This document shows positions 25,912-36,785 of a stretch of 53,159 bases of DNA, piece after piece; positions within the stretch are counted from its first letter, which is position 1, and each line of letters opens with the position of its first letter. The position numbers and the translations under genes are program-made. Origin of the DNA: Pseudaminobacter soli (ex Li et al. 2025). GTDB taxonomy: Bacteria; Pseudomonadota; Alphaproteobacteria; Rhizobiales; Rhizobiaceae. The stretch is taken from the NCBI RefSeq assembly GCF_003012705.1, contig NZ_PXYL01000024.1, positions 1 to 53,159 of the forward strand, in the 5' to 3' direction. Below the pieces are notes generated by a model. That model saw nothing but the letters and a program-made list of their open reading frames with translations, was not told where the DNA came from and ran no database searches.

Positions 25912-26889
25912 ATGACCGAGAAGACCGCTCCCCGTCCCCCGACGCTGGACGAGGTTCGTGCTGCGCGCGAACGACTGGCCCCGCATCTTGCCCGCACGCC
26001 GCTGGTCCATCTCGACCTCGGCCTGCCCGACCGGAAGATCTTCCTCAAGCTCGAAACCTTCTCGCCCATCGGCGCCTTCAAAATCAGGCCGGCACTCAAT
26101 GCGGTACTGACGCGCGATCCCGCAGCGCTGCGTAACGGCGTCGCCACCATCAGCTCCGGCAACATGGCCTATGGCATGGCCTGGGCCGCGCGCCACGTCG
26201 GCGTGCCGATGGCCGCCTACATGTATGCCGACGCGCCGAAGACGAAGATCGAAGGCGTGCAAAAACTCGGCGGCGAGGTCCGCTTCATCTCGCACGAGGC
26301 CTGGTGGCAGTACATCACCGATGCGGAGCGCCCCGATATCGCCGAGCTCATCATCAATCCGGTGACCGACCAGGCCGTGCTTACCGGCAACGGCACCATC
26401 GGCATGGAGATCGTCGAGGACCTGCCGGACGTCGACTGCGTGCTGACGCCCTATGGCGGCGGCTCGATGACCAGCGGCGTCGGAAGCGCCGTGAAGGCGC
26501 TGCGGCCGGAGACAAAAGTCTTTGCCGTGGAAGGCGAGCACGCCGCGCCGGTCACGGCCTCGCTGGCCTTGGGCCGCATCGCGGAGGTCGAGACCACGCC
26601 GGCCTTCATCAAGAGCATCGGCGGCCCGTCCCTGTTGCCGCAGATGTGGCCGCTAGTGCGGGACCTGATCGACGGCACGGCCGTGGTGACGCTGGCTCAG
26701 GTGGTCGAGGCGATGCGCCTGCTGTTTTCCAAGGCGAAGATGGTGGCGGAAGGCGCCGGCGCGGCCGCACTTGCTGCCGCGATGACCAGCGAGCACGCCA
26801 GGGGCAATGTCGTCTGCGTCATCTCCGGCGGCAATGTCGACGCCGAAGATTTTATCAAGGTGTTGCGCGGCGAGATCCCGTCGGCTTGA
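25912..26889 (+). CDS. Threonine/serine dehydratase-family PLP enzyme
   Basis: A 325-residue fold-type II PLP enzyme. The Schiff-base lysine is Lys57 in SPIGAFKIRPA. The ISSGNMAYGMAWAA segment binds the substrate carboxylate, and the glycine-rich phosphate loop YGGGSMTSG is near 180. This places it with threonine ammonia-lyases, serine racemases and ectoine/hydroxy-amino-acid dehydratases. The substrate loop NMAYG in place of the common NHAQG suggests a non-standard substrate. No C-terminal ACT domain is present, so it is a catabolic rather than a feedback-regulated form. It is co-transcribed with the GntR gene. Confidence 0.8.
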   Translation: MTEKTAPRPPTLDEVRAARERLAPHLARTPLVHLDLGLPDRKIFLKLETFSPIGAFKIRPALNAVLTRDPAALRNGVATISSGNMAYGMAWAARHVGVPMAAYMYADAPKTKIEGVQKLGGEVRFISHEAWWQYITDAERPDIAELIINPVTDQAVLTGNGTIGMEIVEDLPDVDCVLTPYGGGSMTSGVGSAVKALRPETKVFAVEGEHAAPVTASLALGRIAEVETTPAFIKSIGGPSLLPQMWPLVRDLIDGTAVVTLAQVVEAMRLLFSKAKMVAEGAGAAALAAAMTSEHARGNVVCVISGGNVDAEDFIKVLRGEIPSA

Positions 26890-26894
26890 CCGGG

Positions 26895-26913
26895 GACCGG
26901 CGCTAGGCCGGTC
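26895..26913. terminator. Hairpin between convergent genes
   Basis: A perfect 7-bp stem, GACCGGC with GCCGGTC, and a 5-base loop, fills the 24-base gap between two converging genes. No T-run follows, so a terminator role is likely only by position. Confidence 0.45.
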
Positions 26914-28707
<1,794 letters not shown>

Positions 28708-28769
28708 GCTGCTGATTAGCTCCGAGAGGGGGAGCGGGACGCGGGACTCTCGGCCCGCGTCCCACGATT

Positions 28770-29714
28770 TCATTCGAAAACGACGCGCGGGAAATAGAAC
28801 GACACGACCCAGTTGGGCATGTCGACGATTTCGCTGATCCGGAGATCGCCGCAGACCGAGCACAGCATGTAGGCGTCTTCCGCCGACAATCCGTGCTGCT
28901 TTCCAAGCAGGTCGACCATGTTGGCGACCGCAGCCTTGGCACCACTCATCAGGTCCGGGCCGATGCCGGTGGTGACCTCGTAGCCCTTGGCGTCGAGATG
29001 GCGCGTGACCGGTCCCGGCGTGGTGAAGCGCGGCATGGAGAGGTTGGCGTCCTTCACCACGTCGAGCGTCACCGCCACGTTCATAGCGCTTTCGATCGCC
29101 GTGCCGCAGACTTCGCCGTCGCCCTGCGCGGCGTGCGTATCGCCGATGGAGAACAGCGCGCCTTCCACCTCGACCGGCAGATAGAGCGTCGTGCCAGCTG
29201 CGATGTCGCGGATGTCGAGATTGCCGCCCACACGGCGCGGCGGAACCACCGAATGCAGGCCGTGCTCGGCAGGCGCCACGCCGATGGTGCCCGCAAAGGG
29301 CTTCAGCGGCACGCGCGCGTGCTTGCCGAACAGCGCCGGCTCGAGCGTTGCTGCGTCATACTTCCACAGCGCCAGCGCCGGCTCCTTGAACTGGTCGGCG
29401 AGCAGGCCGAAGCCCGGAATGTTCGCCGTCCAGCCAAAACCCGAAGGCTCGAACTGATGGATCGTGATCTTCAACGCGTCGCCCGGCTTGGCCCCATCGA
29501 CATAGATGGGACCGGTGACCGGATTGACCTTCGAGAAGTCCAGCGTCGAGACGTTGGCAACGGTGCTGTCCGGCTTGAAATGGCCGGAGCCGCTGTCGAC
29601 GCATTCGAACTTGAGCGTCGAGCCCGGCGTCACCTTCTCGACGGGCGGGATCGAACGATCCCACCCGAAGTGATGCTGCCTGCCGTGGATGGTATAGTCG
29701 CAGTTACTGCACAT
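28770..29714 (-). CDS. fmdA: Formamidase / acetamidase family protein
   Basis: A 314-residue FmdA_AmdA-family amidohydrolase. It begins with a Cys-containing MCSNCDYTIHG, then has ECVDSGSG, NPVTGPIYVDGAKPGD, the GDTHAAQGDGEVCGTAIE motif and AYMLCSVCGDLRISEIVD, all typical. Family members release ammonia from formamide or acetamide. Its start overlaps the end of the substrate-binding protein gene by 11 bases, so translation is coupled. Beside AmiC/AmiR-like sensors, the substrate is probably a short amide or an amide freed from an imported compound. Exact amide cannot be read. Confidence 0.87.
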   Translation of the reverse strand: MCSNCDYTIHGRQHHFGWDRSIPPVEKVTPGSTLKFECVDSGSGHFKPDSTVANVSTLDFSKVNPVTGPIYVDGAKPGDALKITIHQFEPSGFGWTANIPGFGLLADQFKEPALALWKYDAATLEPALFGKHARVPLKPFAGTIGVAPAEHGLHSVVPPRRVGGNLDIRDIAAGTTLYLPVEVEGALFSIGDTHAAQGDGEVCGTAIESAMNVAVTLDVVKDANLSMPRFTTPGPVTRHLDAKGYEVTTGIGPDLMSGAKAAVANMVDLLGKQHGLSAEDAYMLCSVCGDLRISEIVDMPNWVVSFYFPRVVFE

Positions 29715-31329
29715 CTTTTGCGTAGACCTGATCGTAGTTGACGGGGATGTGGACCGGGTCGACGAACAGCTCGTCGGCACCGCCGATGCGCGAGGAGCGG
29801 ATGGTGAAGCGCTCTTCGTTGAACACCGGGGCCCACGGCGCGTCTTCCATGATCTTCAGGTAGATGTCGCGCCACATGGCTTCGCGCTCTTCCTTCTTGG
29901 CCGGATCGACGATCGAGTCGGCCTCGGCGGCCTTCTTCTCGAGATCCTCGTTGCAGTACCAGGACCAGTTCCAGCCGCCCTGCACCGCGCCGCCGCAGCC
30001 CAGGATCGGGCCGTAGAAGTTGGACGGATCCGGGAAGTCGGCGATCCAGCCCATGCCGCCCGACCAGATCATCGGCGCGCCATCCGGCTCGCCGCCGGCG
30101 GCGATCACGTTGGCCTGCGCCAGCGACTTGATGGAAGCCTTGATGCCGATGGCCGCGAGATCCTGCTGGATGGCCTGTGCGATGCGCGGCTGCGGGTCGG
30201 TGTTGGCGACGAACAGCTCGGTCTCGAAGCCGTCGGCGAGGCCGGCCTCGGCCAGCAAGGCCTTGGCCTTGTCGACGTCATACGGATAGCCGGCGTAGTC
30301 CTTGGCGTAGCCCGGCATGGACGGCGGCAGCGGCTGGTTGGCCGGAACCGCGCGACCGTTGATGATGCGGACGATGCGATCCTTGTTGATCGCCATGTTC
30401 ACCGCCTGGCGCACCTTGACGTTGTCGAACGGCTTGATCTTGACGTTCATGGTGACGTAGCCGGTGTGCAGCTGGCCGCCCTGGATGATCAGGTCCTTGA
30501 AGTTCGGGTCGTTCTTGACCTCGACGAACTTCGCCGGCGGGATGCCGTCGCCCGGAATGTCGACCTCGCCCTTCTGCAGGCGCATCAGCGCGACGACCGG
30601 CTCCTGGCCGACCTCGAACACGATCTGGTCGAGCTTGGGCAGACCCTTGTTCCAGTAGTCGTCGAAGCGCTGGAAGACGAGCTTCTGGCCGAGCGACCAT
30701 TCGGCCAGCTTGAAGGCGCCGGAACCGACCGGATGCTTGCCGAAGTCGGCGCCCCACTTCTCCACCTCTTCCTTCGGCACGACGAGCGAGAAGTTGATCG
30801 CCATCACGTGCAGGAAGGTGGCGTCCGGGCGCGAAAGCTCGAACTTGATGGTGTAGGGATCGACGACCGTGATGCCGGAGAGGCCGTCGGCCTTGCCTTC
30901 GGAAGCTTCCTGGAAGCCGACGATGGAGCCGAAGAAGCCGGCGCCCGGGCTCTGCGTCTTCGGGTTGACGACGCGGTCGATGGAGTACTTTACGTCCTCG
31001 GCCGTCAGTTCGCGGCCGTTCTGGAACTTCACGCCTTTATGCAGGGTGAAGGTGAAGGTCTTGCCGTCTTCCGAGATCGTATAGTCTTCGGCGAGGGCCT
31101 TCTTGAGGTTCGTCGTGCCGGGCTCATAGTCCATCAGGCCGCTGAACAGCGACTTGATCATCGACCAGTTCTGCCAGTCGTAGCCGATCGCGGGGTCGAG
31201 CGTGGAGACGTCGTCCTTGTAGGTGACGGTCATCGAGCCGCCCTGCTTGATGTCGTCGGCCATGACGGGGCTGGCGAATGCCAGCGCGAGAGCGAGCGCC
31301 GCGACGCCCTTGAGAAGCTGTGTCTTCAT
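29704..31329 (-). CDS. ABC substrate-binding protein, family 5 (DppA/OppA-like)
   Basis: A 541-residue periplasmic binding protein. The signal peptide of about 24 residues ends SPVMADD. The SBP_bac_5 core has GGSMTVTYKDDVSTLDPAIGYDW, DYTISEDGKTFTFTLHKGVKFQNG and the VRQAVNMAINKDRIV region. It delivers the solute to the adjacent DppB/C-like permeases. Start 31329 is set by the signal peptide and an AGGA site 9 bases upstream. It overlaps fmdA by 11 bases. Ligand may be a peptide, an opine-like compound or an amide; the amidase context favours an amide. Confidence 0.88.
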   Translation of the reverse strand: MKTQLLKGVAALALALAFASPVMADDIKQGGSMTVTYKDDVSTLDPAIGYDWQNWSMIKSLFSGLMDYEPGTTNLKKALAEDYTISEDGKTFTFTLHKGVKFQNGRELTAEDVKYSIDRVVNPKTQSPGAGFFGSIVGFQEASEGKADGLSGITVVDPYTIKFELSRPDATFLHVMAINFSLVVPKEEVEKWGADFGKHPVGSGAFKLAEWSLGQKLVFQRFDDYWNKGLPKLDQIVFEVGQEPVVALMRLQKGEVDIPGDGIPPAKFVEVKNDPNFKDLIIQGGQLHTGYVTMNVKIKPFDNVKVRQAVNMAINKDRIVRIINGRAVPANQPLPPSMPGYAKDYAGYPYDVDKAKALLAEAGLADGFETELFVANTDPQPRIAQAIQQDLAAIGIKASIKSLAQANVIAAGGEPDGAPMIWSGGMGWIADFPDPSNFYGPILGCGGAVQGGWNWSWYCNEDLEKKAAEADSIVDPAKKEEREAMWRDIYLKIMEDAPWAPVFNEERFTIRSSRIGGADELFVDPVHIPVNYDQVYAKDVQ

Positions 31330-31370
31330 CTTTTCTGTTCCTACTCCAGGGTTATTGTTTTCAGTGGACT

Positions 31371-32290
<920 letters not shown>

Positions 32291-32291
<1 letters not shown>

Positions 32292-33184
32292 CAGTGGTGG
32301 CCCTGCTGTGTCGGGTCGAGGATGTCGCGCAGCGCGTCACCGACCAGGTTGAAGGCAAGGGCCAGCAGCAGGATCGCAGCGCCCGGAATGAACACCAGCC
32401 ACGGCGCGCTGGTGAAATAGGTCTGGTTCTCGAAGATGATGTTGCCCCAGGACGGGATCGGCGGCTGAACGCCGATGCCGAGGAAAGACAGCGTCGCCTC
32501 GAGCAGCACCGTGGTGGCGATGCCGAGCGTGGCCCACACGATGATGGTGGAGAGCTGGTGCGGCAGGATGTGGCGCAGCATGATGCGCATGTGCCCCGCC
32601 CCCATCGCGCGCTCGGCGTCGATGAAGTCGCGCTCGGCCAGCGAACGGGTCTCGGTGTAGATGACGCGGGCGATCTGCACCCAGTTGACCATGGCGATCA
32701 CCATGGCGACGATCCACAGGCTCGGCGTGAAGATGGCCGCCAGCACGATGGCGAGCAGCAGAGCCGGAAACGCCATCATCAGGTCGGTGAAGCGCATCAG
32801 GATCGTCTCGACCCAGCCGCGGAAATAGCCCGCGCAGATGCCGACCACCGAGCCGGTGAACACCGCCAGGCCATTGGCGACGATGCCGATGATGAGCGAA
32901 GTGCGCGCGCCGTAGATCAGCCGGCTGAACAGGTCGCGCCCGACGAGATCGGTGCCGAACCAGAACTGCGCATCGGGCGGCAGCGGCGCGCCTTCGAGGC
33001 TGAGGCCCTCGAAGAACTGCTCGTAAGGATCATGGGGCACGATCCATGGACCGAAGACCGCCGCGAAAACCGCGATGGCGATGACGACCAGCCCGAAGAC
33101 CGCGAGCGGCCGCCGGATGAGCCGGCCCAGCACGCCCCGCTGGGCAGCCACTGGCGCGGCAGGAGAAACTTCGACCGCGCTCAT
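32291..33184 (-). CDS. ABC transporter permease, DppC-like
   Basis: A 297-residue inner-membrane protein. It has an N-terminal OppC_N helix (RPLAVFGLVVIAIAVFAAVFG) and FWFGTDLVGRDLFSRLIYGARTSL, the standard DppC signature, then an EAA loop with FIDAERAMGAGHMRIMLRHILP. It overlaps the end of amiR by 4 bases and dppB-like start by 1 base, so amiR and the transporter genes are co-translated. Confidence 0.9.
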
Positions 33185-33780
33185 AGGGCTTCCCGCATAT
33201 CGCTGATGGTTTCGACGAGGCGCGCGGCCATGGTTTCGAGCGTCATCCGCTCGGCCATCGCCGTAAGCCTCAGCTTCTGGAACGCCGCCTTGGCGCTGAT
33301 GTTGTCGCGCACCATGAGAATGGCGGTGGCCTCGGCCAAAAGCTCACGGCTTTCGAGGCGCGCACGCAGGGCAGCGATCTCGGAGGTCATGGCCTGCCGG
33401 CGCTCAAAACCGTGCGAGGCCGCCACCAGCGCGCTGTAGAGGCCGGCGCTGCCGATGGGCTTCAGCATCTGCGCGTCGGCGCCCTGGCGCATGGCCCAGG
33501 AGACGCGGCCCGGCGCTTCGGAGCCGATCAGCGCGATCACCGGGATGGGCGCCCCGCCCGGCTTCCAGGGAAACTGGTCGTCATAGCCCATGTCGGCGTC
33601 GATCAGCACCACGTTGAAGCGGTCGAGCTCCGGCAGGTCGGTGATCTCGGGCCAGTAATGCGATGCCGCCACGCCGATGCGTTCGAACTGCGTCAGCAGC
33701 GCGTCGACATTGGGGTGCGGCTGGTGAACGACCAGCGCGCGCCAGCCGACGAAGGAGGGGGTTGGCCTCATATCGTTCAT
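33181..33780 (-). CDS. amiR: AmiR-like ANTAR-domain RNA-binding antiterminator
   Basis: A 199-residue protein. Residues about 10-125 form a receiver-like domain (RALVVHQPHPNVDALLTQF; VVLIDADMG; VIALIGSE; MLKPIG). A coiled-coil helix follows, and the C-terminal ANTAR domain at about 140-195 has LLAEATAILMVRDNISAKAAFQKLR. In Pseudomonas, AmiR binds leader RNA and prevents termination when released from AmiC. The gene overlaps amiC by 4 bases and the DppC-like gene by 4. Its target is probably in the leader of this operon. Confidence 0.87.
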   Translation of the reverse strand: MNDMRPTPSFVGWRALVVHQPHPNVDALLTQFERIGVAASHYWPEITDLPELDRFNVVLIDADMGYDDQFPWKPGGAPIPVIALIGSEAPGRVSWAMRQGADAQMLKPIGSAGLYSALVAASHGFERRQAMTSEIAALRARLESRELLAEATAILMVRDNISAKAAFQKLRLTAMAERMTLETMAARLVETISDMREAL

Positions 33781-34946
33781 TGAACAACCCTCAGATGTGG
33801 AGCCTTGGCGGGAGACATGGCCTCCGCGCCGGGAATGCCGAGGCGAGAGCGGGTCAGGAACGGATCGGGCTCGATCGCTCCGCCTGCCTCGAAAACGACG
33901 TCGAAGTCGCCATCGGCGCGTGCCCGGCCGATATGGGCCGGCATCAGCACGTGATTGGTGCGCGCATCGACGATGCTCTCGCCGAACGGCGTCGAGAAAG
34001 GATGGGTCTTCGCCGCGGCCAGAACCTCGGCGATGTCGTCGGTGCCGGCCTGCCGGATCGCATTGGCGATCAGCATCACGCTGGCATAGGCCTCGACGAA
34101 GAAGGCCGTCACCGGATGAGTGCCCTGCTTGCCGGCCACCTGCTGCAGGAAGGCGCGGTTGGCTTCGCCCGACAGCGACTGGAAATAGCAGCTCACCGTA
34201 TAATGTCCGGCGATCGATGGTCCGAGCAGAGCAGCCTCGCCCTCATAAAGATTGCAGCTCAGCACCGGCCGCACGCCCGCGGCAAAGGCGGGATCGGCAA
34301 GCCCGAGCTCATGATAGGCCTTCAGGAAGGCATGGGAGGACGGGCCGATGAGGTTGTTGAGGATGAAGTCCGGCTTCTTGGCCTTGATCTCGGCCACGAT
34401 GTGATGGATCTCGACATCGCCGATCGGCACATTGCGCTCGCCCAGCACCCGGCCGCCCGAATGGTGCAGCACCTCGCGGGCAATGCGGTTCATCTCCCAG
34501 CCCCAGATGTAGTTCGAGCCGGTCAGGAAGGCGTTCCGGCCGAAGCGCGGCACGACGTAGTCGAGCAGCGGCAGCAGGTGCTGGTTGGGGCTTGCGGCGA
34601 TGTATACGACGTTCTCGCTTGCCTCGAAACCTTCGTAGACGCACGGATACCAGAGCAGCGCGTCGGCCTTCTCTACGACCGGGATAACTTCCTTGCGGCT
34701 CCAGGATGTGGTGCAGCCCACGACATGGCGCAGCCCGGTCCGCTTGATCATGTCGCGGCAAAGGCCGGCATAGCGATCGGTATTGCCCTCGGGGTCGGCG
34801 TCATGGGGGACGAGTTCGAACGGATATTCACCGCTGGCGTTCACCGTCTCGATCGCCGCCAGGGCCCCATAGAAGCCCTGCTGACCCAGCGCCCAATAGA
34901 GGCCGGACCGTGAAAACAGCAGACCGATCGGTATCGAACTTCCCAT
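33777..34946 (-). CDS. amiC: AmiC-like amide-sensing protein
   Basis: A 389-residue type I periplasmic-binding-fold protein with no signal peptide (MGSSIPIGLLFSRSGLYW), so it is cytoplasmic like Pseudomonas AmiC. It holds the CTTSWSRKEVIPVVE and NAFLTGSNYIWGWEMNRIA segments typical of AmiC/FmdD proteins. AmiC binds short amides and in their absence sequesters AmiR. The 4-base overlap with amiR keeps stoichiometry. I start at 34946, close behind AGGAGG; a longer frame to 35015 would run through the leader hairpins. First gene of the operon. Confidence 0.88.
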   Translation of the reverse strand: MGSSIPIGLLFSRSGLYWALGQQGFYGALAAIETVNASGEYPFELVPHDADPEGNTDRYAGLCRDMIKRTGLRHVVGCTTSWSRKEVIPVVEKADALLWYPCVYEGFEASENVVYIAASPNQHLLPLLDYVVPRFGRNAFLTGSNYIWGWEMNRIAREVLHHSGGRVLGERNVPIGDVEIHHIVAEIKAKKPDFILNNLIGPSSHAFLKAYHELGLADPAFAAGVRPVLSCNLYEGEAALLGPSIAGHYTVSCYFQSLSGEANRAFLQQVAGKQGTHPVTAFFVEAYASVMLIANAIRQAGTDDIAEVLAAAKTHPFSTPFGESIVDARTNHVLMPAHIGRARADGDFDVVFEAGGAIEPDPFLTRSRLGIPGAEAMSPAKAPHLRVVQ

Positions 34947-34986
34947 ATCCTCCTGACATTCCTCCAAATGCAAACGACCCCATTCG

Positions 34987-35021
34987 CGGAACGCAAATTC
35001 CGGAACGAGGCCCAAATGCCT
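34987..35021 (-). promoter_or_regulatory. Two tandem hexaloop hairpins in the amiC leader (candidate ANTAR target)
   Basis: In the predicted leader RNA a 4-bp stem with 6-base loop (35008-35021) is followed after 5 bases by a 5-bp stem with 6-base loop (34987-35002). Two hairpins with hexanucleotide loops are the known ANTAR recognition architecture. The loops read AUUUGG and UUUGCG, so neither has both A1 and G4 of the published consensus. Confidence 0.45.
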
Positions 35022-35044
35022 AGCGAATTCTGATTTTCGGGCTT

Positions 35045-35073
35045 TATCTTTCGGCCTCGACCCTCTCTGTCAA
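35045..35073 (-). promoter_or_regulatory. Sigma70-type promoter of the ami/dpp operon
   Basis: On the minus strand, -35 TTGACA (35068-35073) and -10 AAGATA (35045-35050) have a 17-base spacer. This gives a leader of about 90 bases before amiC. The 376-base region between amiC and fnrN holds this promoter, the leader hairpins, an inverted repeat and no gene. Confidence 0.65.
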
Positions 35074-35120
35074 GAAGATTCTGGCCGCAGCTAGGCGCGA
35101 CCAGCAATTTTGAGGGTGCG

Positions 35121-35141
35121 AATTGCCGCAGTTAGGCAATT
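35121..35141. promoter_or_regulatory. Inverted repeat between amiC and fnrN
   Basis: AATTGCC (35121-35127) and GGCAATT (35135-35141) form a perfect 7-bp dyad with a 7-base spacer, about 48 bases upstream of the ami -35 box. It could be a regulator site for either divergent gene. It does not match an FNR box. Confidence 0.4.
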
Positions 35142-35322
35142 AACATGCGCCCGGCGGTGATCGCGAGAAAGAAAGCGAAAGCGAGCTTCAGATAGCGCGG
35201 ACTACCTCAGCGTTTGCAAAAGCGACCTGAGCTAAGCCATGCTGCGGCCCTGAGGGACAAACTGCCGCGAGATTTTTGCAACTGGGCGCTGTATCTATCG
35301 GAAAACACTGGCCGGATAGGCG

Positions 35323-36057
35323 ATGGACATGAATGCCAGGCAGGACATACACAACTCCGACATTCCCGTACTGTGCCAGGCATGCGAGGCGCGCCACCGC
35401 GGCGTCTGCGGTGCGCTGAACCCGGATCAGCTCGTCGCGCTCAGCAAGCAGTCGTTCAAATACCGTGCCGAGCCCGGCGAGGAGCTCGTCGGCGATAGCG
35501 AAAAGGTCGTCAATTTTTCGAACGTGCTGTCGGGCGTGGTCAAGCTCAGCAAGGTGCTGTCGGACGGACGGCAGCAGATCGTGGGCCTGCAGTTCGCGCC
35601 CGATTTCCTCGGCCGCCCCTTCAAGACGGAAAGTGCGCTGAACGCGGTGGCCGCGACGCCCGTATCGCTCTGCTCCTTCCCGAAATCGGCCATCGACCGC
35701 ATGGTCAAGGAAGTGCCGGAGCTCGAGCACCGGCTGCTGAAGCAGACGCTGAAGGAACTGGACGAAGCCCGCGACTGGATGCTGACGCTCGGGCGCAAGA
35801 CTGCGGCCGAAAAGGTCGCGAGCTTCCTGCACCTGGTCGCCACCCATATCGATCCCGAGGCCTCGATGGGCAGCGGGCCGGTCGCTTACGACCTGCCGCT
35901 GACGCGCGCCGACATCGCCGATTTCCTCGGGCTCACCATCGAAACGGTCAGCCGGCAGATGACCAAGCTGCGCAAGGACGGCGTGATCGAAATCGAACAC
36001 AACCGCCACATCACCATTCCCGACATCGGCCGGCTCGAAAGACGCGCCAATATTTAG
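35323..36057 (+). CDS. fnrN: FnrN/FnrL-type oxygen-sensing CRP/FNR regulator
   Basis: A 244-residue regulator. Cys18, Cys21 and Cys29 near the N-terminus plus Cys117 are the four ligands of an oxygen-labile [4Fe-4S] cluster. The cNMP-fold domain spans about 30-150 and the C-terminal helix-turn-helix has LTRADIADFLGLTIETVSRQMTKLRKDG, whose ETVSRQ recognition helix reads TTGAT-type FNR boxes. It lies just before the hemerythrin and cbb3 oxidase genes, whose shared gap has a perfect FNR box. No FNR box is seen before fnrN itself. Confidence 0.92.
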   Translation: MDMNARQDIHNSDIPVLCQACEARHRGVCGALNPDQLVALSKQSFKYRAEPGEELVGDSEKVVNFSNVLSGVVKLSKVLSDGRQQIVGLQFAPDFLGRPFKTESALNAVAATPVSLCSFPKSAIDRMVKEVPELEHRLLKQTLKELDEARDWMLTLGRKTAAEKVASFLHLVATHIDPEASMGSGPVAYDLPLTRADIADFLGLTIETVSRQMTKLRKDGVIEIEHNRHITIPDIGRLERRANI

Positions 36058-36071
36058 ATAGGCTACGCCTC

Positions 36072-36593
36072 TCAGCCCTTTGCGCCGAACAGCGGCGCCA
36101 TCGCCTCGCGCTCGTTGGCGATGTGGCGGCGCAGGGCAGCGAAGAAGCCGCGCAGCATGTAGCTCAGCGCATCGACATTGAGCACGTCGAGCCCCTGCCC
36201 GATGCGCCGCAGCCCCTCGGCAAGCTCGGCGGCGAAATCCGCATCCTCGATATGTTCGGCCTTCAGCCGCGCCACGAGCTCGACCGACGGCTGGGCATTG
36301 CCCTGCGCGCGGATATAGGCGGGAAACAGTACGCCCTCCTCATAGGCGTGAACTTCGCGCAGCAACGGCTCCAGCTTGCCGGAAGCAGCCAGGCATTGTT
36401 CGCGATTGAGCGCCTGCGGCAACGAGTCCGCAATCGCCTCGAGCAGGTCGCACAGCGCCAGTTTTTCGGCGTGGAGCCGGCTAAGCATCGTCTCCCGAAC
36501 GCTGGCGCAAAACAGCGGCGCCACCGATTCGACAGTGTCGTCTCCGGTTGCGAGAGGCGGCCGGTCGCATCCGTCCCCCGCTCTCATCGACAT
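36072..36593 (-). CDS. Hemerythrin HHE-domain protein
   Basis: A 173-residue four-helix protein. Iron-ligand candidates are His41 (RLHAEKLALCD), the HAYEEGVLFP motif, AEHIEDADF and the C-terminal RRHIANEREAM. Hemerythrin domains bind a di-iron centre and O2 or NO. A strong AGGAGGT lies 7 bases before the ATG. It is divergent from ccoN with the FNR box between, so it is probably induced at low oxygen. Roles could be oxygen delivery to the oxidase, NO protection or iron-sulphur repair. Confidence 0.82.
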   Translation of the reverse strand: MSMRAGDGCDRPPLATGDDTVESVAPLFCASVRETMLSRLHAEKLALCDLLEAIADSLPQALNREQCLAASGKLEPLLREVHAYEEGVLFPAYIRAQGNAQPSVELVARLKAEHIEDADFAAELAEGLRRIGQGLDVLNVDALSYMLRGFFAALRRHIANEREAMAPLFGAKG

Positions 36594-36676
36594 TGCATGA
36601 ACCTCCTCCTGCGCAAGCTGCGTCGATTTTGACGCATGGTTGGACGCCAGAAATGCACGCCGTGCGCGACCGCTCT

Positions 36677-36690
36677 TTGATCCAGATCAA
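36677..36690. promoter_or_regulatory. FNR box (anaerobox)
   Basis: TTGATCCAGATCAA is a perfect match to the TTGAT-N4-ATCAA consensus. It lies 96 bases before ccoN and 84 bases before the divergent hemerythrin start, so FnrN or FixK could control both. Confidence 0.9.
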
Positions 36691-36785
36691 GGAGCCTTGC
36701 GCGGCTAACGGCCAGTGTCCGGCCAAGGATCCGCGGGCTCGGCTTGCGGATTCGCAGCCGTTTTTGCCTCATAGGGGGACCGTTC

